NCBI RefSeq assembly: GCF_900302445.1
Contig: NZ_ONZF01000002.1
Coordinates: forward strand, 372,001 to 436,000
Source: Palleronia abyssalis
GTDB taxonomy: Bacteria > Pseudomonadota > Alphaproteobacteria > Rhodobacterales > Rhodobacteraceae
DNA length: 64,000 nt
Reading direction: 5' to 3'
The stretch's first letter is position 1. Every line of letters starts with the position of its first letter. Made by a program: the position numbers and the translations under genes. This document shows, in pieces, positions 1-9,030 of this stretch. Below the pieces are notes generated by a model. It ran no database searches and was not told the DNA's origin. It worked only from the letters and a program-made list of their open reading frames with translations.

Positions 1-906
1 GTCCTCGATCCGTCGCAGGCCAAGGCGCTGGGCCTGCCGCAAGATCGCATCGCGGCGGGGGCCATAGACAGGAGGACGCAGCTTGCCCACCCCGGCACCC
101 GGCCCGCCAGGATCGGCGGAGGCCGTATGCAGCGTGCGATAATGGCGGGTCGCGGCGATGATCAGCGCAACGGGTTGGGCGCCCTGTGCTTCCAGCCGCG
201 TCAGGATCGGCCCGATCTCGGCCGTGCGCCCGTCGGCGGTGGCGTGCAGGATGTCGTCCAGATCGGCTTCGGTGGATGCGGGGGCGCAGGCGGCGACGTC
301 GCCGGCGGTCAGCGGGTCCGCGTCGCCATACTTGTAGAGGCCGATCTTGCCGATCACCTGCTTCAAGTCGCCCGGCCCGAGTTCGGCCGCCAGCGCCATG
401 ATCGCGGCGGTCGCATCCAGGTCCGGCTTCAGTCCCGCCTCGGACAGCCATTTGTCGATCTCCGCCCGGTCAGGCGGCGCGTCGTAGATCGCGATGGCGG
501 CGGCCTGCGGGTGCTTCTCGAATGCCTTGCGGATGGGCGAGGTCGGTTTCAGCGACCCGGCCGTGACGACCACATGCGCATCTCCCGGGCGCCAATCGGT
601 CAGCGCGCCGGCGATCTGGTCGGCGACATTGGCGGTCGCATCCTCGACGAAGGCGACGCGGGGCCCGGGGAAGAACCCTTGCGCGGCCAGCGCATCGGCC
701 AGCAGCGACTTTTCTTTGCGCAGATCGGCGGCGGGAATGCGGGTAAGACGCATCTCCTCGTCCGCGTTCGGCCCGGCGAGATTGGCGATCAGTTCCTGAC
801 GTTTCAGCGCGACGCGCATGGCATCCTCGCCATAGATCAGTGTGCCTGGGCGCCCCTCCGGCGGTTTCGCAATCCAGGCGTTGCCGTCGCGGGTGTTGAG
901 TTTCAT
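1..906 (-). CDS. holA: DNA polymerase III delta subunit (partial, C-terminus beyond window)
   Basis: The minus-strand frame from ATG 906 stays open to the window edge and gives 302 residues, where the family has about 340, so only the C-terminal tail is missing. The product begins [16 protein letters not shown] and continues in the pattern of the clamp-loader delta subunit: an AAA-like N-terminal region without a functional Walker A, followed by helical segments. Delta opens the beta clamp within the replisome clamp loader. Its start codon overlaps the lptE stop (ATGA, 903-906), so it is translationally coupled as the last visible gene of leuS-lptE-holA, a standard alphaproteobacterial order. 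The assignment rests on both sequence pattern and context. Confidence 0.88.
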   Translation of the reverse strand, partial: MKLNTRDGNAWIAKPPEGRPGTLIYGEDAMRVALKRQELIANLAGPNADEEMRLTRIPAADLRKEKSLLADALAAQGFFPGPRVAFVEDATANVADQIAGALTDWRPGDAHVVVTAGSLKPTSPIRKAFEKHPQAAAIAIYDAPPDRAEIDKWLSEAGLKPDLDATAAIMALAAELGPGDLKQVIGKIGLYKYGDADPLTAGDVAACAPASTEADLDDILHATADGRTAEIGPILTRLEAQGAQPVALIIAATRHYRTLHTASADPGGPGAGVGKLRPPVYGPRRDAILRQAQRLGLRRIED

Positions 907-1454
907 TGCTGCCAGTCGGGCGCCGTGGCCAGAAGGTCCGCCACGATCGAATCCGCCAGAATGGTCATCAGTCGTTCGCCCGCGTCGCGTCGTGCCTCGC
1001 GGATCGAGACGTAGCTGCCGACATAGGGCTCGCCGGGGTCGGGGGTGTTGTCCGGGTCGATCAGCGGCGAGGAATAGCTGGTGAAGTTGGTCAAATCCGC
1101 GCGGCGCAAGGTCTGGTCCGTGGATCGGTCGATCAGGCGATAGCGAATCCGCCCCACAAGCTGCTCTCGCGCGGTCGAGGATTGGGTGTTTCGCCCCAGG
1201 CGCCTGTCGGAGATGCTGACGTCCAGTGCCAGCCGATATTGCGCGTCGTTCGGTCTGCCCAACCGTTCTTCCAGTCGGGTCACGAGAAGATAGCCCGCTT
1301 CGTCCTCGGGCTCGTCCACAAGGATTTGCCCCGTCAGGCCCCGCGCGACACCGGCGGGACCGTAGACGGGGGTGAAGCCACAAGCGGGCAGCGCGACCAG
1401 CGCGGTCAACACGCTGCGCCGCCCCCATGTCTTGCTTGCGTCAGATGACGACAT
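903..1454 (-). CDS. lptE: LPS assembly lipoprotein LptE
   Basis: The 183-residue product has a lipoprotein signal: a basic RR near residue 12, a hydrophobic stretch and a lipobox ending ALPAC with the modified Cys near residue 26. The mature protein fits the small LptE/RlpB family, which plugs the LptD barrel and helps place lipopolysaccharide in the outer leaflet of the outer membrane. ATG 1454 lies inside the end of leuS (14-nt overlap), and the stop overlaps the holA start, so the three genes are tightly coupled. The position between leuS and holA is the classical lptE site in proteobacteria and supports the call more strongly than the weakly conserved sequence does. Confidence 0.87.
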   Translation of the reverse strand: MSSSDASKTWGRRSVLTALVALPACGFTPVYGPAGVARGLTGQILVDEPEDEAGYLLVTRLEERLGRPNDAQYRLALDVSISDRRLGRNTQSSTAREQLVGRIRYRLIDRSTDQTLRRADLTNFTSYSSPLIDPDNTPDPGEPYVGSYVSIREARRDAGERLMTILADSIVADLLATAPDWQQ

Positions 1455-4098
1455 TCACGATCTTTCCGGGCACCACGATCACCTTCTTAGGCGTAGCACC
1501 GTTCAGCGATCTTTGCACGGCATCCGATGCCAGCGCCCGCGCCTCGACCTGGTCCTTGGGCATGTCGCGGGGCACGCGCATTTCGTCCCGGCGCTTTCCG
1601 TTGACCTGAATGGGCATGGTCACCTCATCCTCGACCAGCATCGCGGGATCGGCCTTTGGCCAGGGCGCCGTAGCGATCAGGCCTTCCCCGCCCAGCATCT
1701 GCCAAAGCTCCTCGGACAGGTGGGGCGTCATGGGCGACATCAGTTGTGCCAACGTCCGCGCGGCGGCGACCTGCGCTGTGCGGCCGGCTTTCGACTTCTG
1801 CAGCGTGTTGGCGAACGCATAGAGCCGCGCGATGGCCGCGTTGAAGCCGAAGGACTCGATACCCATGGTCACGTCATGGGTCGCCTTGTGCATCTCGCGC
1901 AGCAGGTCTTCGTCGCCTTGCCCCGTTTCGGGCGCATCGCGCGCGCCCTCGGCGATGCGCCACACGCGGGCGAGGTGCTTCGACGCGGCCTCGGCCCCCG
2001 CATCCGTCCATTCCACGTCGCGCTCGGGCGGGCTGTCGGACAGGACGAACCAGCGCGCGGTGTCCGCGCCGAAGCGGTCGATGATCTCGACCGGGTCGAC
2101 GACGTTGCGCTTGGATTTCGACATCTTGGCCGAGGGGATAACCCTTACACCCCACTCGGTGTCTTGGTCTTCGAGTAATTGGTCTTCAAGGGCGAGCTGA
2201 TCCTCTCCTCGGCCAGCTTCGTTTAAGCGACTTCGCAAAACCGCGACGCGCTTTCCGTCTTTCGTGAAGGGCACAACGTCAGATGGCAGATAGTAGCGAA
2301 CCCTCTCGCCTTGTGGGAAGACTTCGGGACCAACAAGCTGGTTCGCATAGATCTCGTGCGTGACCATCCCTTGTGTGAAGAGGGCGTCGAATGGCTCCTT
2401 TGCGCTGGCGGGCAGGTGGCCGCCCTCGTGCATCGCGCGGGCGAAGAAGCGCGAGTACAGAAGGTGCAGGATCGCGTGCTCGACCCCGCCGATATACTGG
2501 TCGACATTCATCCAGTACGAGGCCTCATCGGGGTCGGTCGGCGTCGTCGCCCCGGGCGACGTGAAGCGAGCATAGTACCACGACGAGTCGACGAAGGTGT
2601 CCATCGTGTCGGTCTCGCGCGTCGCGGCCGCCCCGCATTTCGGGCAAGGCACGTCGCGCCAAGTCGGATGCCGGCCCAGAGGATTGCCCGGGGTATCGAA
2701 ATCGATGTCGCGGGGAAGCTCGACCGGCAGGTTCTCCTTCTTTTCGGGCACCACCCCGCAGGTGTCGCAATGCACGACCGGGATCGGGCAGCCCCAGTAA
2801 CGCTGGCGGGAAAGGCCCCAGTCGCGCAGGCGGAACTTGGTGACGCCGGTGCCCCAGCCTTCGGCTTCGGCACGATCAATTGCCGCGTCGATCGCGGCGC
2901 CCCCCGTCTGCTCGGCGTCGCCCGCGACGATGCGGGTATAGCGCACGAGTTCGGTCTTGGGGGGCACGAAGGGTTCGCCCTGATCCTCGGGCGCGGTGTG
3001 GGGACCGTTGACGGGCACGAAGGTGGACTTGATAGGCAGGTCGTATTTACGCGCGAATTCCAAGTCGCGTGCGTCATGCGCCGGGCAGCCGAAGATCGCG
3101 CCGGTGCCGTATTCCATCAGGATGAAATTCGCCACGAACACGGGCAGCGTCCATTGCGGATCCAACGGGTGGACCGCCTGAAGCCCGGTGTCGAAGCCGC
3201 GTTTCTCGGCCTTCTCGAGCTCTTCCTCGGCGGTGCCCATCTTGCGGCATTCGGCGTTGAAGGCGGCCAGCTCGGGATTGTCGGCCTCAAGCTCCTTCGC
3301 CAGCGGATGGTCGGGCGAGATACCCACGAAGCTGGCGCCCAGAAGCGTGTCGGGGCGAGTAGTGTAAACCTCGATCAGGTCGTCGCGGTCCTTCAGGCCG
3401 AACGGGAATTGCAAGCCGCGCGACTTGCCGATCCAGTTCTTCTGCATCGTCTTGACCTTGTCCGGCCAATTGTCGAGCGTATCGAGTGCCGAAAGAAGCT
3501 CGTCCGAGTAGGTCGAGATGCGGAAGAACCACTGGGTCAGTTCGCGCCGCTCGACCAGGGCGCCGGATCGCCAGCCGCGCCCGTCCTCGACCTGTTCGTT
3601 GGCCAGCACCGTCATGTCGACGGGATCCCAGTTGACCACCGCGTTCTTGCGATAGACCAGATCCTTCTCCAGGAAGTCGATGAACATGGCCTGCTGCTGA
3701 CCGTAATACTCCGGATCGCAGGTGGCGAATTCGCGGGACCAGTCCAGCGTCAGACCCAGCCGGGCGAACTGGGCCTTCATGTTGTCGATATTGGCATAGG
3801 TCCAGTCGCCGGGATGAACCTTTCGCTCCATCGCGGCATTCTCGGCCGGCAGGCCGAAGGCGTCCCAGCCCATCGGATGCAAGACGGCGTGGCCGGTGGC
3901 CAGCTTGTAGCGCGCGACCACGTCGCCCATCGCATAGTTGCGCACGTGGCCGATATGCAGGTTCCCGGACGGGTAGGGAAACATTTCGAGGACGTAGTAT
4001 TTCGGCTTGGTGTCATCGCGACGCGCGGTGAAGCAGCCCGCTTCCTCCCACGCCTTCTGCCATTTCGGTTCGATCGCGCCAGCGTCGTAGCGTGCCAT
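1441..4098 (-). CDS. leuS: Leucyl-tRNA synthetase
   Basis: This is the class I leucyl-tRNA synthetase, 885 residues from ATG 4098 (product begins [14 protein letters not shown]). The open frame extends to 4515, but the family start is at 4098. HIGH is seen as [12 protein letters not shown] near residue 49, the CP1 editing domain contains [13 protein letters not shown], and KMSKSKRN lies near residue 657. It charges tRNA-Leu and edits mischarged product. The leucine-specific segment just before KMSKS (encoded roughly by 2130-2350) is longer and more charged than I expect for relatives, with the near-repeat [10 protein letters not shown], and its DNA is visibly less GC-rich. The gene heads the leuS-lptE-holA operon, and its stop lies inside lptE. 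Confidence 0.96.
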   Translation of the reverse strand: MARYDAGAIEPKWQKAWEEAGCFTARRDDTKPKYYVLEMFPYPSGNLHIGHVRNYAMGDVVARYKLATGHAVLHPMGWDAFGLPAENAAMERKVHPGDWTYANIDNMKAQFARLGLTLDWSREFATCDPEYYGQQQAMFIDFLEKDLVYRKNAVVNWDPVDMTVLANEQVEDGRGWRSGALVERRELTQWFFRISTYSDELLSALDTLDNWPDKVKTMQKNWIGKSRGLQFPFGLKDRDDLIEVYTTRPDTLLGASFVGISPDHPLAKELEADNPELAAFNAECRKMGTAEEELEKAEKRGFDTGLQAVHPLDPQWTLPVFVANFILMEYGTGAIFGCPAHDARDLEFARKYDLPIKSTFVPVNGPHTAPEDQGEPFVPPKTELVRYTRIVAGDAEQTGGAAIDAAIDRAEAEGWGTGVTKFRLRDWGLSRQRYWGCPIPVVHCDTCGVVPEKKENLPVELPRDIDFDTPGNPLGRHPTWRDVPCPKCGAAATRETDTMDTFVDSSWYYARFTSPGATTPTDPDEASYWMNVDQYIGGVEHAILHLLYSRFFARAMHEGGHLPASAKEPFDALFTQGMVTHEIYANQLVGPEVFPQGERVRYYLPSDVVPFTKDGKRVAVLRSRLNEAGRGEDQLALEDQLLEDQDTEWGVRVIPSAKMSKSKRNVVDPVEIIDRFGADTARWFVLSDSPPERDVEWTDAGAEAASKHLARVWRIAEGARDAPETGQGDEDLLREMHKATHDVTMGIESFGFNAAIARLYAFANTLQKSKAGRTAQVAAARTLAQLMSPMTPHLSEELWQMLGGEGLIATAPWPKADPAMLVEDEVTMPIQVNGKRRDEMRVPRDMPKDQVEARALASDAVQRSLNGATPKKVIVVPGKIVNVVI

Positions 4099-4227
4099 GT
4101 CGTCCTGCCCGGGAAGCTGTTGTCTGTCGGGCGCCTTGATAGGGGTGCTATGCGGGCGGGTCCAGCGGCAGCCCCTTATCTTCGCCTCAATTCTGGGGCA
4201 TTCAGTGGCCCGGAGGTCGAAACCCAC

Positions 4228-5496
4228 ATGGTCATCCTGTTTCTGCACCAGAATTTTCCTGGCCAGTTCGCGCATCTGGCCCCTGCACTCGCCAAAGCGG
4301 GGCACCGGGTTTTTGCCCTGACCAGCCGGTATGAAAAGCGTCACATGTGGCGGGGCGTGGACGTGATAGCCTATCGCTACGACGCCCCTTCGGAGCAAAA
4401 GCTTCATCCTTGGACAACCACTGTGAACAAGGCCATCGATCGCGGAGCAACCGTCTTCCGTGCCTGCGAGGCACTGAAGGGGCGCGGGCTGAACCCTGAC
4501 GTGATCGTGGCACATTCAGGCTGGGGCGAGGCGATGTTTCTTCGGCACGTATGGCCCGACGCGCGGATCGGCGTCTTCTGCGAATTCTCCTATCGGGCCG
4601 AGGGGGCGGATATCGGGTTCGACCCCGAGTTCGACGGAAAACCCGAGCTGGGACGCGGCCCCCGGGTCGAGATGAAGAACCTCGCCATGCGACTTCAGCT
4701 TGAAAGTGCAGATGCCGGGATCAGTCCGACCCACTGGCAGGCCGACATGCACCCGCCCGAGCTGCGCCGGAAGATCACCGTGGCCTTCGATGGAATCGAC
4801 ACGGACGACATCGCGCCGGACCCTTCCGCGCAACTGGTGTTGCCCGGCCACGGAACCTTCACGCGCAACGACGAGGTCGTCACCTTCGTGAATCGCAACC
4901 TGGAACCCTATCGCGGCTTTCACGTCTTCATGCGCGCGCTGCCCGACCTTCTGCGGCGGCGCCCCGGGGCCAAGTTCTTGATCGTGGGCGATGACGGGGT
5001 CAGCTACGGGTCTGCGCCGAAGGACGGTGGCACCTGGCGGCAGAAGATGGTGGCCGAACTCGGCAGCCGGATTGCGCCGCAGGACTGGAACCGCGTCCAT
5101 TTCACGGGTCGCATCGGCCGCGACGACTTCACCCGCCTTCTGCAGGTCAGCCGGGTGCACGTGTACCTGACCTATCCATTTGTGCTCAGTTGGTCGCTTG
5201 TCGAGGCGATGAGCGTGGGCTGTGCCATCGTCGCGTCCGATACCGCGCCAGTCCGGGAGGTGATCGACCAGGACAAGACGGGCCGTCTGTTCGATTTCTT
5301 CGATGGGCCGCGGATGGTCGATCTGGTGGACGCGCTTCTGGACGATTCCCAAGCTCGTGCTGCACTAGGTCAGGCAGCGCGTGCCCGGGTCTTGCGCGAC
5401 TACGACCTGAAACGGGTTTGCCTGCCGCAGCAGTTCAGGTGGATCGAGGGACTGGCGTCAGGCGATCAAAGCCGCCCGTCGGCCACCCTCAACTGA
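4228..5496 (+). CDS. GT4-type glycosyltransferase
   Basis: The 422-residue product has the two Rossmann halves of a GT-B glycosyltransferase. The N-terminus [20 protein letters not shown] is typical of the Glyco_trans_4 group, and the C-terminal half carries [23 protein letters not shown] and a donor-site region around [21 protein letters not shown] 4228 was chosen because GGAGG lies at 4212-4216 and the family begins there; the frame itself is open much further upstream over leuS. It probably transfers a nucleotide-sugar-derived residue to a surface polysaccharide, but donor and acceptor are unknown. The gene stands alone on the plus strand between leuS and the DUF3576 gene and overlaps the end of the latter by 31 bp, suggesting insertion into an older cluster. 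Confidence 0.85.
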   Translation: MVILFLHQNFPGQFAHLAPALAKAGHRVFALTSRYEKRHMWRGVDVIAYRYDAPSEQKLHPWTTTVNKAIDRGATVFRACEALKGRGLNPDVIVAHSGWGEAMFLRHVWPDARIGVFCEFSYRAEGADIGFDPEFDGKPELGRGPRVEMKNLAMRLQLESADAGISPTHWQADMHPPELRRKITVAFDGIDTDDIAPDPSAQLVLPGHGTFTRNDEVVTFVNRNLEPYRGFHVFMRALPDLLRRRPGAKFLIVGDDGVSYGSAPKDGGTWRQKMVAELGSRIAPQDWNRVHFTGRIGRDDFTRLLQVSRVHVYLTYPFVLSWSLVEAMSVGCAIVASDTAPVREVIDQDKTGRLFDFFDGPRMVDLVDALLDDSQARAALGQAARARVLRDYDLKRVCLPQQFRWIEGLASGDQSRPSATLN

Positions 5497-5966
5497 CGCG
5501 CACGGGTCAGAATCGCATCCTCGACCGCTTGCGCCGTGGCGCGGTTCACCGGGCCGGATTGCGTGGCCAACGCGACCGAAAGCGACCGCGCGTCCAGGGC
5601 GGGATCCTGGACATAGACGGTCGCGCGGTAGGCCGGGCCACCACCCGGCGGACGGCCGTAGCCGTAGACCATCACGCCGGTGAACGGATCCGCCGTCTCT
5701 AGCGGCAGGAAATCCAGAATGTCCTGCGCGGCGGTCCAGATGTACTTGTTCACCTCGATCCGGGTGTTCGGGTTGTCGCGGTTCCCGAACAGATCGAAGA
5801 TAGATTCGCGCGGTGCGACGTCTCGGTCCAGAAGGGCCCGCTGTCGGTCCGCGCTTTCGCGGTCGCCACACCCTGAAAGTGCGACCAGCGCCCCCAAGGC
5901 GGCGGCGAACGTGATTGAATGGCCTTGGCCCATGGAAGCGGTCCCCCGGTCTTTCTTCTTTCGCAT
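5466..5966 (-). CDS. DUF3576 family lipoprotein
   Basis: The product is 166 residues from ATG 5966 (MRKKKDRG...) or 155 from ATG 5933 (MGQGHS...). The longer form is preferred because it supplies the basic N-region of a signal peptide ahead of the hydrophobic segment and the lipobox ALSGC. The mature part matches the DUF3576 pattern: IFDLFGNRDNPNTRIEVNKY, a WTAAQDILDFLP segment and a C-terminal helix with [12 protein letters not shown]. The function is unknown; it is probably a periplasm-facing lipoprotein. In related genomes this family sits directly upstream of leuS, and here a glycosyltransferase separates them. The 3' end overlaps that convergent gene. Confidence 0.82.
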   Translation of the reverse strand: MRKKKDRGTASMGQGHSITFAAALGALVALSGCGDRESADRQRALLDRDVAPRESIFDLFGNRDNPNTRIEVNKYIWTAAQDILDFLPLETADPFTGVMVYGYGRPPGGGPAYRATVYVQDPALDARSLSVALATQSGPVNRATAQAVEDAILTRARQLRVADGRL

Positions 5967-6211
5967 TGGAGTATCCGAGCCGTCGCAGGCGAGCAAGGAA
6001 CCAAATCCGGACCGGCGTGTTGGTGCGGCAAGTGACAAGTTCGGCGAAGGGAAGGACATAAAAGAATCTCTCTATCGCACCCGTGACGCAGACGCGTGGC
6101 GGATTAGTTCACGATTTACAGGGGTTTCGCCCCAAGGGTCGAAACAGCCCGAGTATGTGCAGGCCGCGCAGATTGCTGCCGGTCAAAATGGAAAGACCAC
6201 GAGGAAAAAAC

Positions 6212-6469
6212 ATGAAAAAGATTATTGCTCTCGCCACCGTTTCGCTCATCGCCGCTCCGGCCGCTTTCGCCGAAGCCCACATGGACGAGTCGATGACGAT
6301 GATGACGCAGCGCCTTCAGAATGCGCTGGCCGACTGCAACGTCGAAGTCACCGAAGAAGAAATGATGAACCTGAGCATCGCCGATGTATCTGGCATCATC
6401 ATCGCTACGAACTCCGATTCTCAGACCGATAAGTGCACGACGATCGAAGGCTTCCTTCAGGAAGATTGA
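6212..6469 (+). CDS. Small secreted acidic protein of unknown function
   Basis: This 85-residue protein starts at ATG 6212 behind GAGGA at 6201-6205. Residues 1-20 form a clear Sec signal peptide ending AAPAAFA. The mature 65 residues are acidic and methionine-rich at the front (MDESMTMMTQ) and carry two cysteines (about 42 and 75) that could form one disulfide in the periplasm. I do not recognise a named domain. The gene is monocistronic: a strong terminator follows at 6496-6525, and the porin downstream has its own leader. Expression looks favourable, with a good ribosome site and a strong terminator, but this is inference. It may be a conserved Rhodobacteraceae periplasmic protein. Confidence 0.72.
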   Translation: MKKIIALATVSLIAAPAAFAEAHMDESMTMMTQRLQNALADCNVEVTEEEMMNLSIADVSGIIIATNSDSQTDKCTTIEGFLQED

Positions 6470-6495
6470 TCCGACTGAGTGCCTAGCGCACGTGA

Positions 6496-6525
6496 ATGGC
6501 CGTCCCTTTGGGGGCGGCCATTTTT
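6496..6525 (+). terminator. Rho-independent terminator after the small secreted protein
   Basis: Arms 6496-6506 and 6510-6521 (ATGGCCGTCCC against GGGGGCGGCCAT) pair over about 11 bases with one G-U, close on a short T loop and are followed by a T run. Confidence 0.88.
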
Positions 6526-6692
6526 GCATGTGCAGCGTGCTCGCAGGTGTGTGACATAGCTGCATCAAATGTTTTCCCGATGATCGCGGTATCCCGGCCT
6601 TGCTTGAAGCGATGGCGGGAAAAGCGCATTCCACCGCTGTGCCCAGGAGGTGACGGACCTTTGGGGCTGGAAAAAAGATCATGAGGGAAAAC

Positions 6693-7787
6693 ATGAATAA
6701 GTTTCTTCTTGCCTCCACGGCTCTGGTTGCCTCCGCGACCTTCGCCATGGCGGATGTCAGCCTGTCCGGCTCGGCCGAAATGGGCGTATTCGGCTTCGAT
6801 GGTGATGGCCTTGGTGCCGGCGACGGCGACCTGCAGTTCCACACCGACATCGACGTTACCTTCTCGATGGCCGGCGAAACCGATGCCGGTCTGACCTTCG
6901 GTGCGTCGATCGACCTCGACGAAGAAATCGGCGACAACAACGCGGATGATGGTGGTGCTGAATCCGCGGCAACGCGCGATGACTCCGACGATGGCGGCGC
7001 GACCCTCTTCGTAGACGGCGCGTATGGCCGCTTGACCATTGGCGACGTCGACGGCGCGTATGACTTCGTGATGGAAGAAGCCATCATCGGTGGCGCCCTT
7101 CGTGACGATCATGAGCATGCCGGCTACAGCGGCAACTCGGGCCTCGACGGCAACTATGACGGTCAGGTCGCCCTGTACCAGTACGCCTTCGGCGATTTCT
7201 CGGTCGGTGCGTCTGCTGAGATCGACGACGACGGTGAAGACGATCCCGTCCTGGGCCTTGGCGTCCGCTACCAAGGTGAGTTCGCCGGGGTCGCCTTCGG
7301 CGCTGGCCTTGGTTACCAGACGACGGACGGCGATGACGATGGCGATGACAGCGATGTCTACGGTATCAGCCTCTCGGGCAAAATGTCCAACGGGTTCCAA
7401 GCCATCCTGAACTACTCCGAGTACGACGGCTTCACGGAAGACCTCGACGGCCGTGGCAACTCCGATGACTCCATCAACGTTGTGACCGGCGTTCCGGTCC
7501 CCGGAGTCGACCGTGAGATCATCGTTGATCTGGAGAACCACTTCGGTGTGGCTGTTGGCTATGAGTTCGGAAACTTCCTCGTTGCTGCCAACTACGGCCA
7601 CTTCGACACCAATGGCGGCGACCTGTCCGGCTACGGTGTGGTCGCGAACTACGACCTCGGTGGCGGCGCCGCTCTGCAGGCGGGCTACGGTCACTCGGAT
7701 ATCGACGCCGACGACGATACGTTCGACGGGTTTGACGCCGATCGTGATGTAGATACCTACTCCTTCGGTATCTCGATGTCCTTCTGA
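6693..7787 (+). CDS. Gram-negative outer-membrane porin (acidic)
   Basis: The 364-residue porin starts at ATG 6693. An in-frame ATG at 6681 is less likely because the GAGGG ribosome site (6683-6687) lies between the two. Residues 1-20 are a signal peptide (MNKFLLASTALVASATFAMA), and the mature protein starts DVSLSGSAEMGVFGFDG, the typical first strand of Rhodobacter-type trimeric porins. The rest alternates strand-like segments with glycine-rich turns and ends in the outer-membrane terminal phenylalanine (FGISMSF). Loops are extremely rich in Asp and Glu, for example DDDGEDDP and DGDDDGDDSD, which implies a strongly cation-favouring or salt-adapted surface. It is flanked by its own leader and a strong terminator and is probably one of the most highly expressed genes here. 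Confidence 0.92.
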   Translation: MNKFLLASTALVASATFAMADVSLSGSAEMGVFGFDGDGLGAGDGDLQFHTDIDVTFSMAGETDAGLTFGASIDLDEEIGDNNADDGGAESAATRDDSDDGGATLFVDGAYGRLTIGDVDGAYDFVMEEAIIGGALRDDHEHAGYSGNSGLDGNYDGQVALYQYAFGDFSVGASAEIDDDGEDDPVLGLGVRYQGEFAGVAFGAGLGYQTTDGDDDGDDSDVYGISLSGKMSNGFQAILNYSEYDGFTEDLDGRGNSDDSINVVTGVPVPGVDREIIVDLENHFGVAVGYEFGNFLVAANYGHFDTNGGDLSGYGVVANYDLGGGAALQAGYGHSDIDADDDTFDGFDADRDVDTYSFGISMSF

Positions 7788-7812
7788 TCCAACCGGATTG
7801 GACTACAGGATC

Positions 7813-7841
7813 GGGCGGCTCTTCGGAGCCGCCCTTTTCTT
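7813..7841 (+). terminator. Rho-independent terminator of the porin gene
   Basis: A perfect 9-bp stem (7813-7821 GGGCGGCTC with 7826-7834) is closed by a TTCG tetraloop and followed by TTTTCTTTTT. Confidence 0.95.
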
Positions 7842-7873
7842 TTTCGCATCTCCGATTGTAGTGTCCTCGCGAC

Positions 7874-8542
7874 ATGCAGGAGGCAGATGTGGGTCTTACC
7901 GATATCCGGCAAAAGATTGACAAGGCGGCGAAACGGGCCGGGCGTGCCGCGTCCGAAATCTCGCTCATCGCCGTGTCCAAGAAGCAACCGGACGAACGGG
8001 TCGAGGCTGTCCTCGACCAGGGTCATCGGGTTTTCGGCGAAAACCGCGTTCAGGAAGCGCAGGACAAGTGGCCCGCCTTTCGTGACAGGTATGGCCCGTG
8101 CGAGCTTCACCTGATCGGCCCCCTTCAGACGAACAAGGCCCGCGCGGCCATGGAGCTTTTCGACGCGATTCAGGTGCTGGATCGCCTGAAACTGGCCAAG
8201 ACCCTCGCACGGCTGGCGCAGGAGATCGGACGGTGTCCTGATCTGTTCGTCCAGGTGAACACCGGGGAAGAGGACCAGAAGGCCGGAATCCTGCCTGCCG
8301 AGGCCGACAGTTTCATCTCCGAGTGCAGGGCGATGGACCTGCCGTTGCGCGGATTGATGTGCATTCCTCCGATCGACGAAGAACCGGCGTTGCATTTCGC
8401 GCTTCTGGGCAAGATCGCGGCTCGGAACGGAATAGGCGAACTTTCGATGGGGATGAGCGGGGATTTCGAATCCGCCATCGCGCAGGGGGCGACCCACGTT
8501 CGCGTGGGGTCGGCGATTTTCGGGGATCGTCCGTCAGACTAG
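7874..8542 (+). CDS. yggS: YggS/PLPBP family PLP homeostasis protein
   Basis: This 222-residue protein is a single-domain alanine-racemase-fold PLP carrier, which buffers pyridoxal phosphate in the cytosol and is not known to be an enzyme. The PLP-binding lysine sits at residue 36 in LIAVSKKQP. Other family signatures are FGENRVQEAQDKW, HLIGPLQTNKARA, FVQVNTGEEDQKAGI, GLMCIPP, LSMGMSGDFESAIAQG and the C-terminal VRVGSAIFG. The length is as expected. It stands alone after the porin terminator and meets the convergent L,D-transpeptidase gene with a 4-bp overlap. No partner gene is visible beside it. Confidence 0.94.
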   Translation: MQEADVGLTDIRQKIDKAAKRAGRAASEISLIAVSKKQPDERVEAVLDQGHRVFGENRVQEAQDKWPAFRDRYGPCELHLIGPLQTNKARAAMELFDAIQVLDRLKLAKTLARLAQEIGRCPDLFVQVNTGEEDQKAGILPAEADSFISECRAMDLPLRGLMCIPPIDEEPALHFALLGKIAARNGIGELSMGMSGDFESAIAQGATHVRVGSAIFGDRPSD

Positions 8543-9030
8543 ACTATCAGGCGGCTCCCTGGCTCCAGTCGTGCCGCCACCCAGCGCAAATGCAGGGGAT
8601 CAAGGGCAATGCAGCCTTCCGTCGGGTAGCCCGGCCGACGCCAGCGATGCAGGAAAATGGCAGACCCCAAGCCCGGCGTGGCGTCGGGCCAGTTCCAGTC
8701 CGTCAGCAGGACCAGGTCGTAAAGCGGATCGGCGCGGCGCAAGCGTTCATGCGAGAACGAGGTCGGCGCCCGGGTCATCAGGTTGTACTCTGGATCGGCC
8801 GGATCGTCGGACCAGATGTCACCGGGAAGGATCGGGACTGCCCATGGTGCAGGCCGGGCCATGCGATCCGGACGATAGAGCATGCCAATGATGCGGTGTG
8901 TCCCCGTCGGGGTCGCCCCGTCGCCCTCGCGCTTGGCCTCGGTCACGCCCCCACGGCCGATCACGCAAGGCAGGGTGCGCCCCATGACCCTTAGGCCTCG
9001 CGGCGACAGGACCAGGTTTTTCGGGGTCAT
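8539..9030 (-). CDS. L,D-transpeptidase (YkuD domain) family protein, no signal peptide
   Basis: The 163-residue product has the YkuD-type core: a histidine in AIFLHRWRRPGYP followed by the catalytic cysteine in PTEGCIALDP, resembling the family pattern H-x(n)-T-x-GC. It begins MTPKNLVLSPRGLRVMGRTL with no signal peptide or membrane segment, so export is not evident. The short subfamily to which it belongs is often annotated as L,D-transpeptidase without experimental support. The ATG overlaps the ribA stop (ATGA, 9027-9030), so the two genes form an operon with translational coupling. A peptidoglycan role is therefore uncertain; another amide- or ester-directed reaction is possible. Confidence 0.83.
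   Translation of the reverse strand: MTPKNLVLSPRGLRVMGRTLPCVIGRGGVTEAKREGDGATPTGTHRIIGMLYRPDRMARPAPWAVPILPGDIWSDDPADPEYNLMTRAPTSFSHERLRRADPLYDLVLLTDWNWPDATPGLGSAIFLHRWRRPGYPTEGCIALDPLHLRWVAARLEPGSRLIV

Noticed and set aside
2311-4227. Long plus-strand open frame continuous with the glycosyltransferase
   Set aside because: It is the antisense of leuS; only the part from 4228 has a ribosome site and a domain. Long open antisense frames are expected at this GC content.
4099-4515. Extension of leuS to an upstream start giving a 1024-residue product
   Set aside because: The extra residues do not resemble LeuRS. The family start is [11 protein letters not shown] at 4098, and the extension overlaps the divergent glycosyltransferase.
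6483-7694. 403-residue minus-strand frame over the porin
   Set aside because: Valine-rich antisense of the Asp/Gly-rich porin; no start context.
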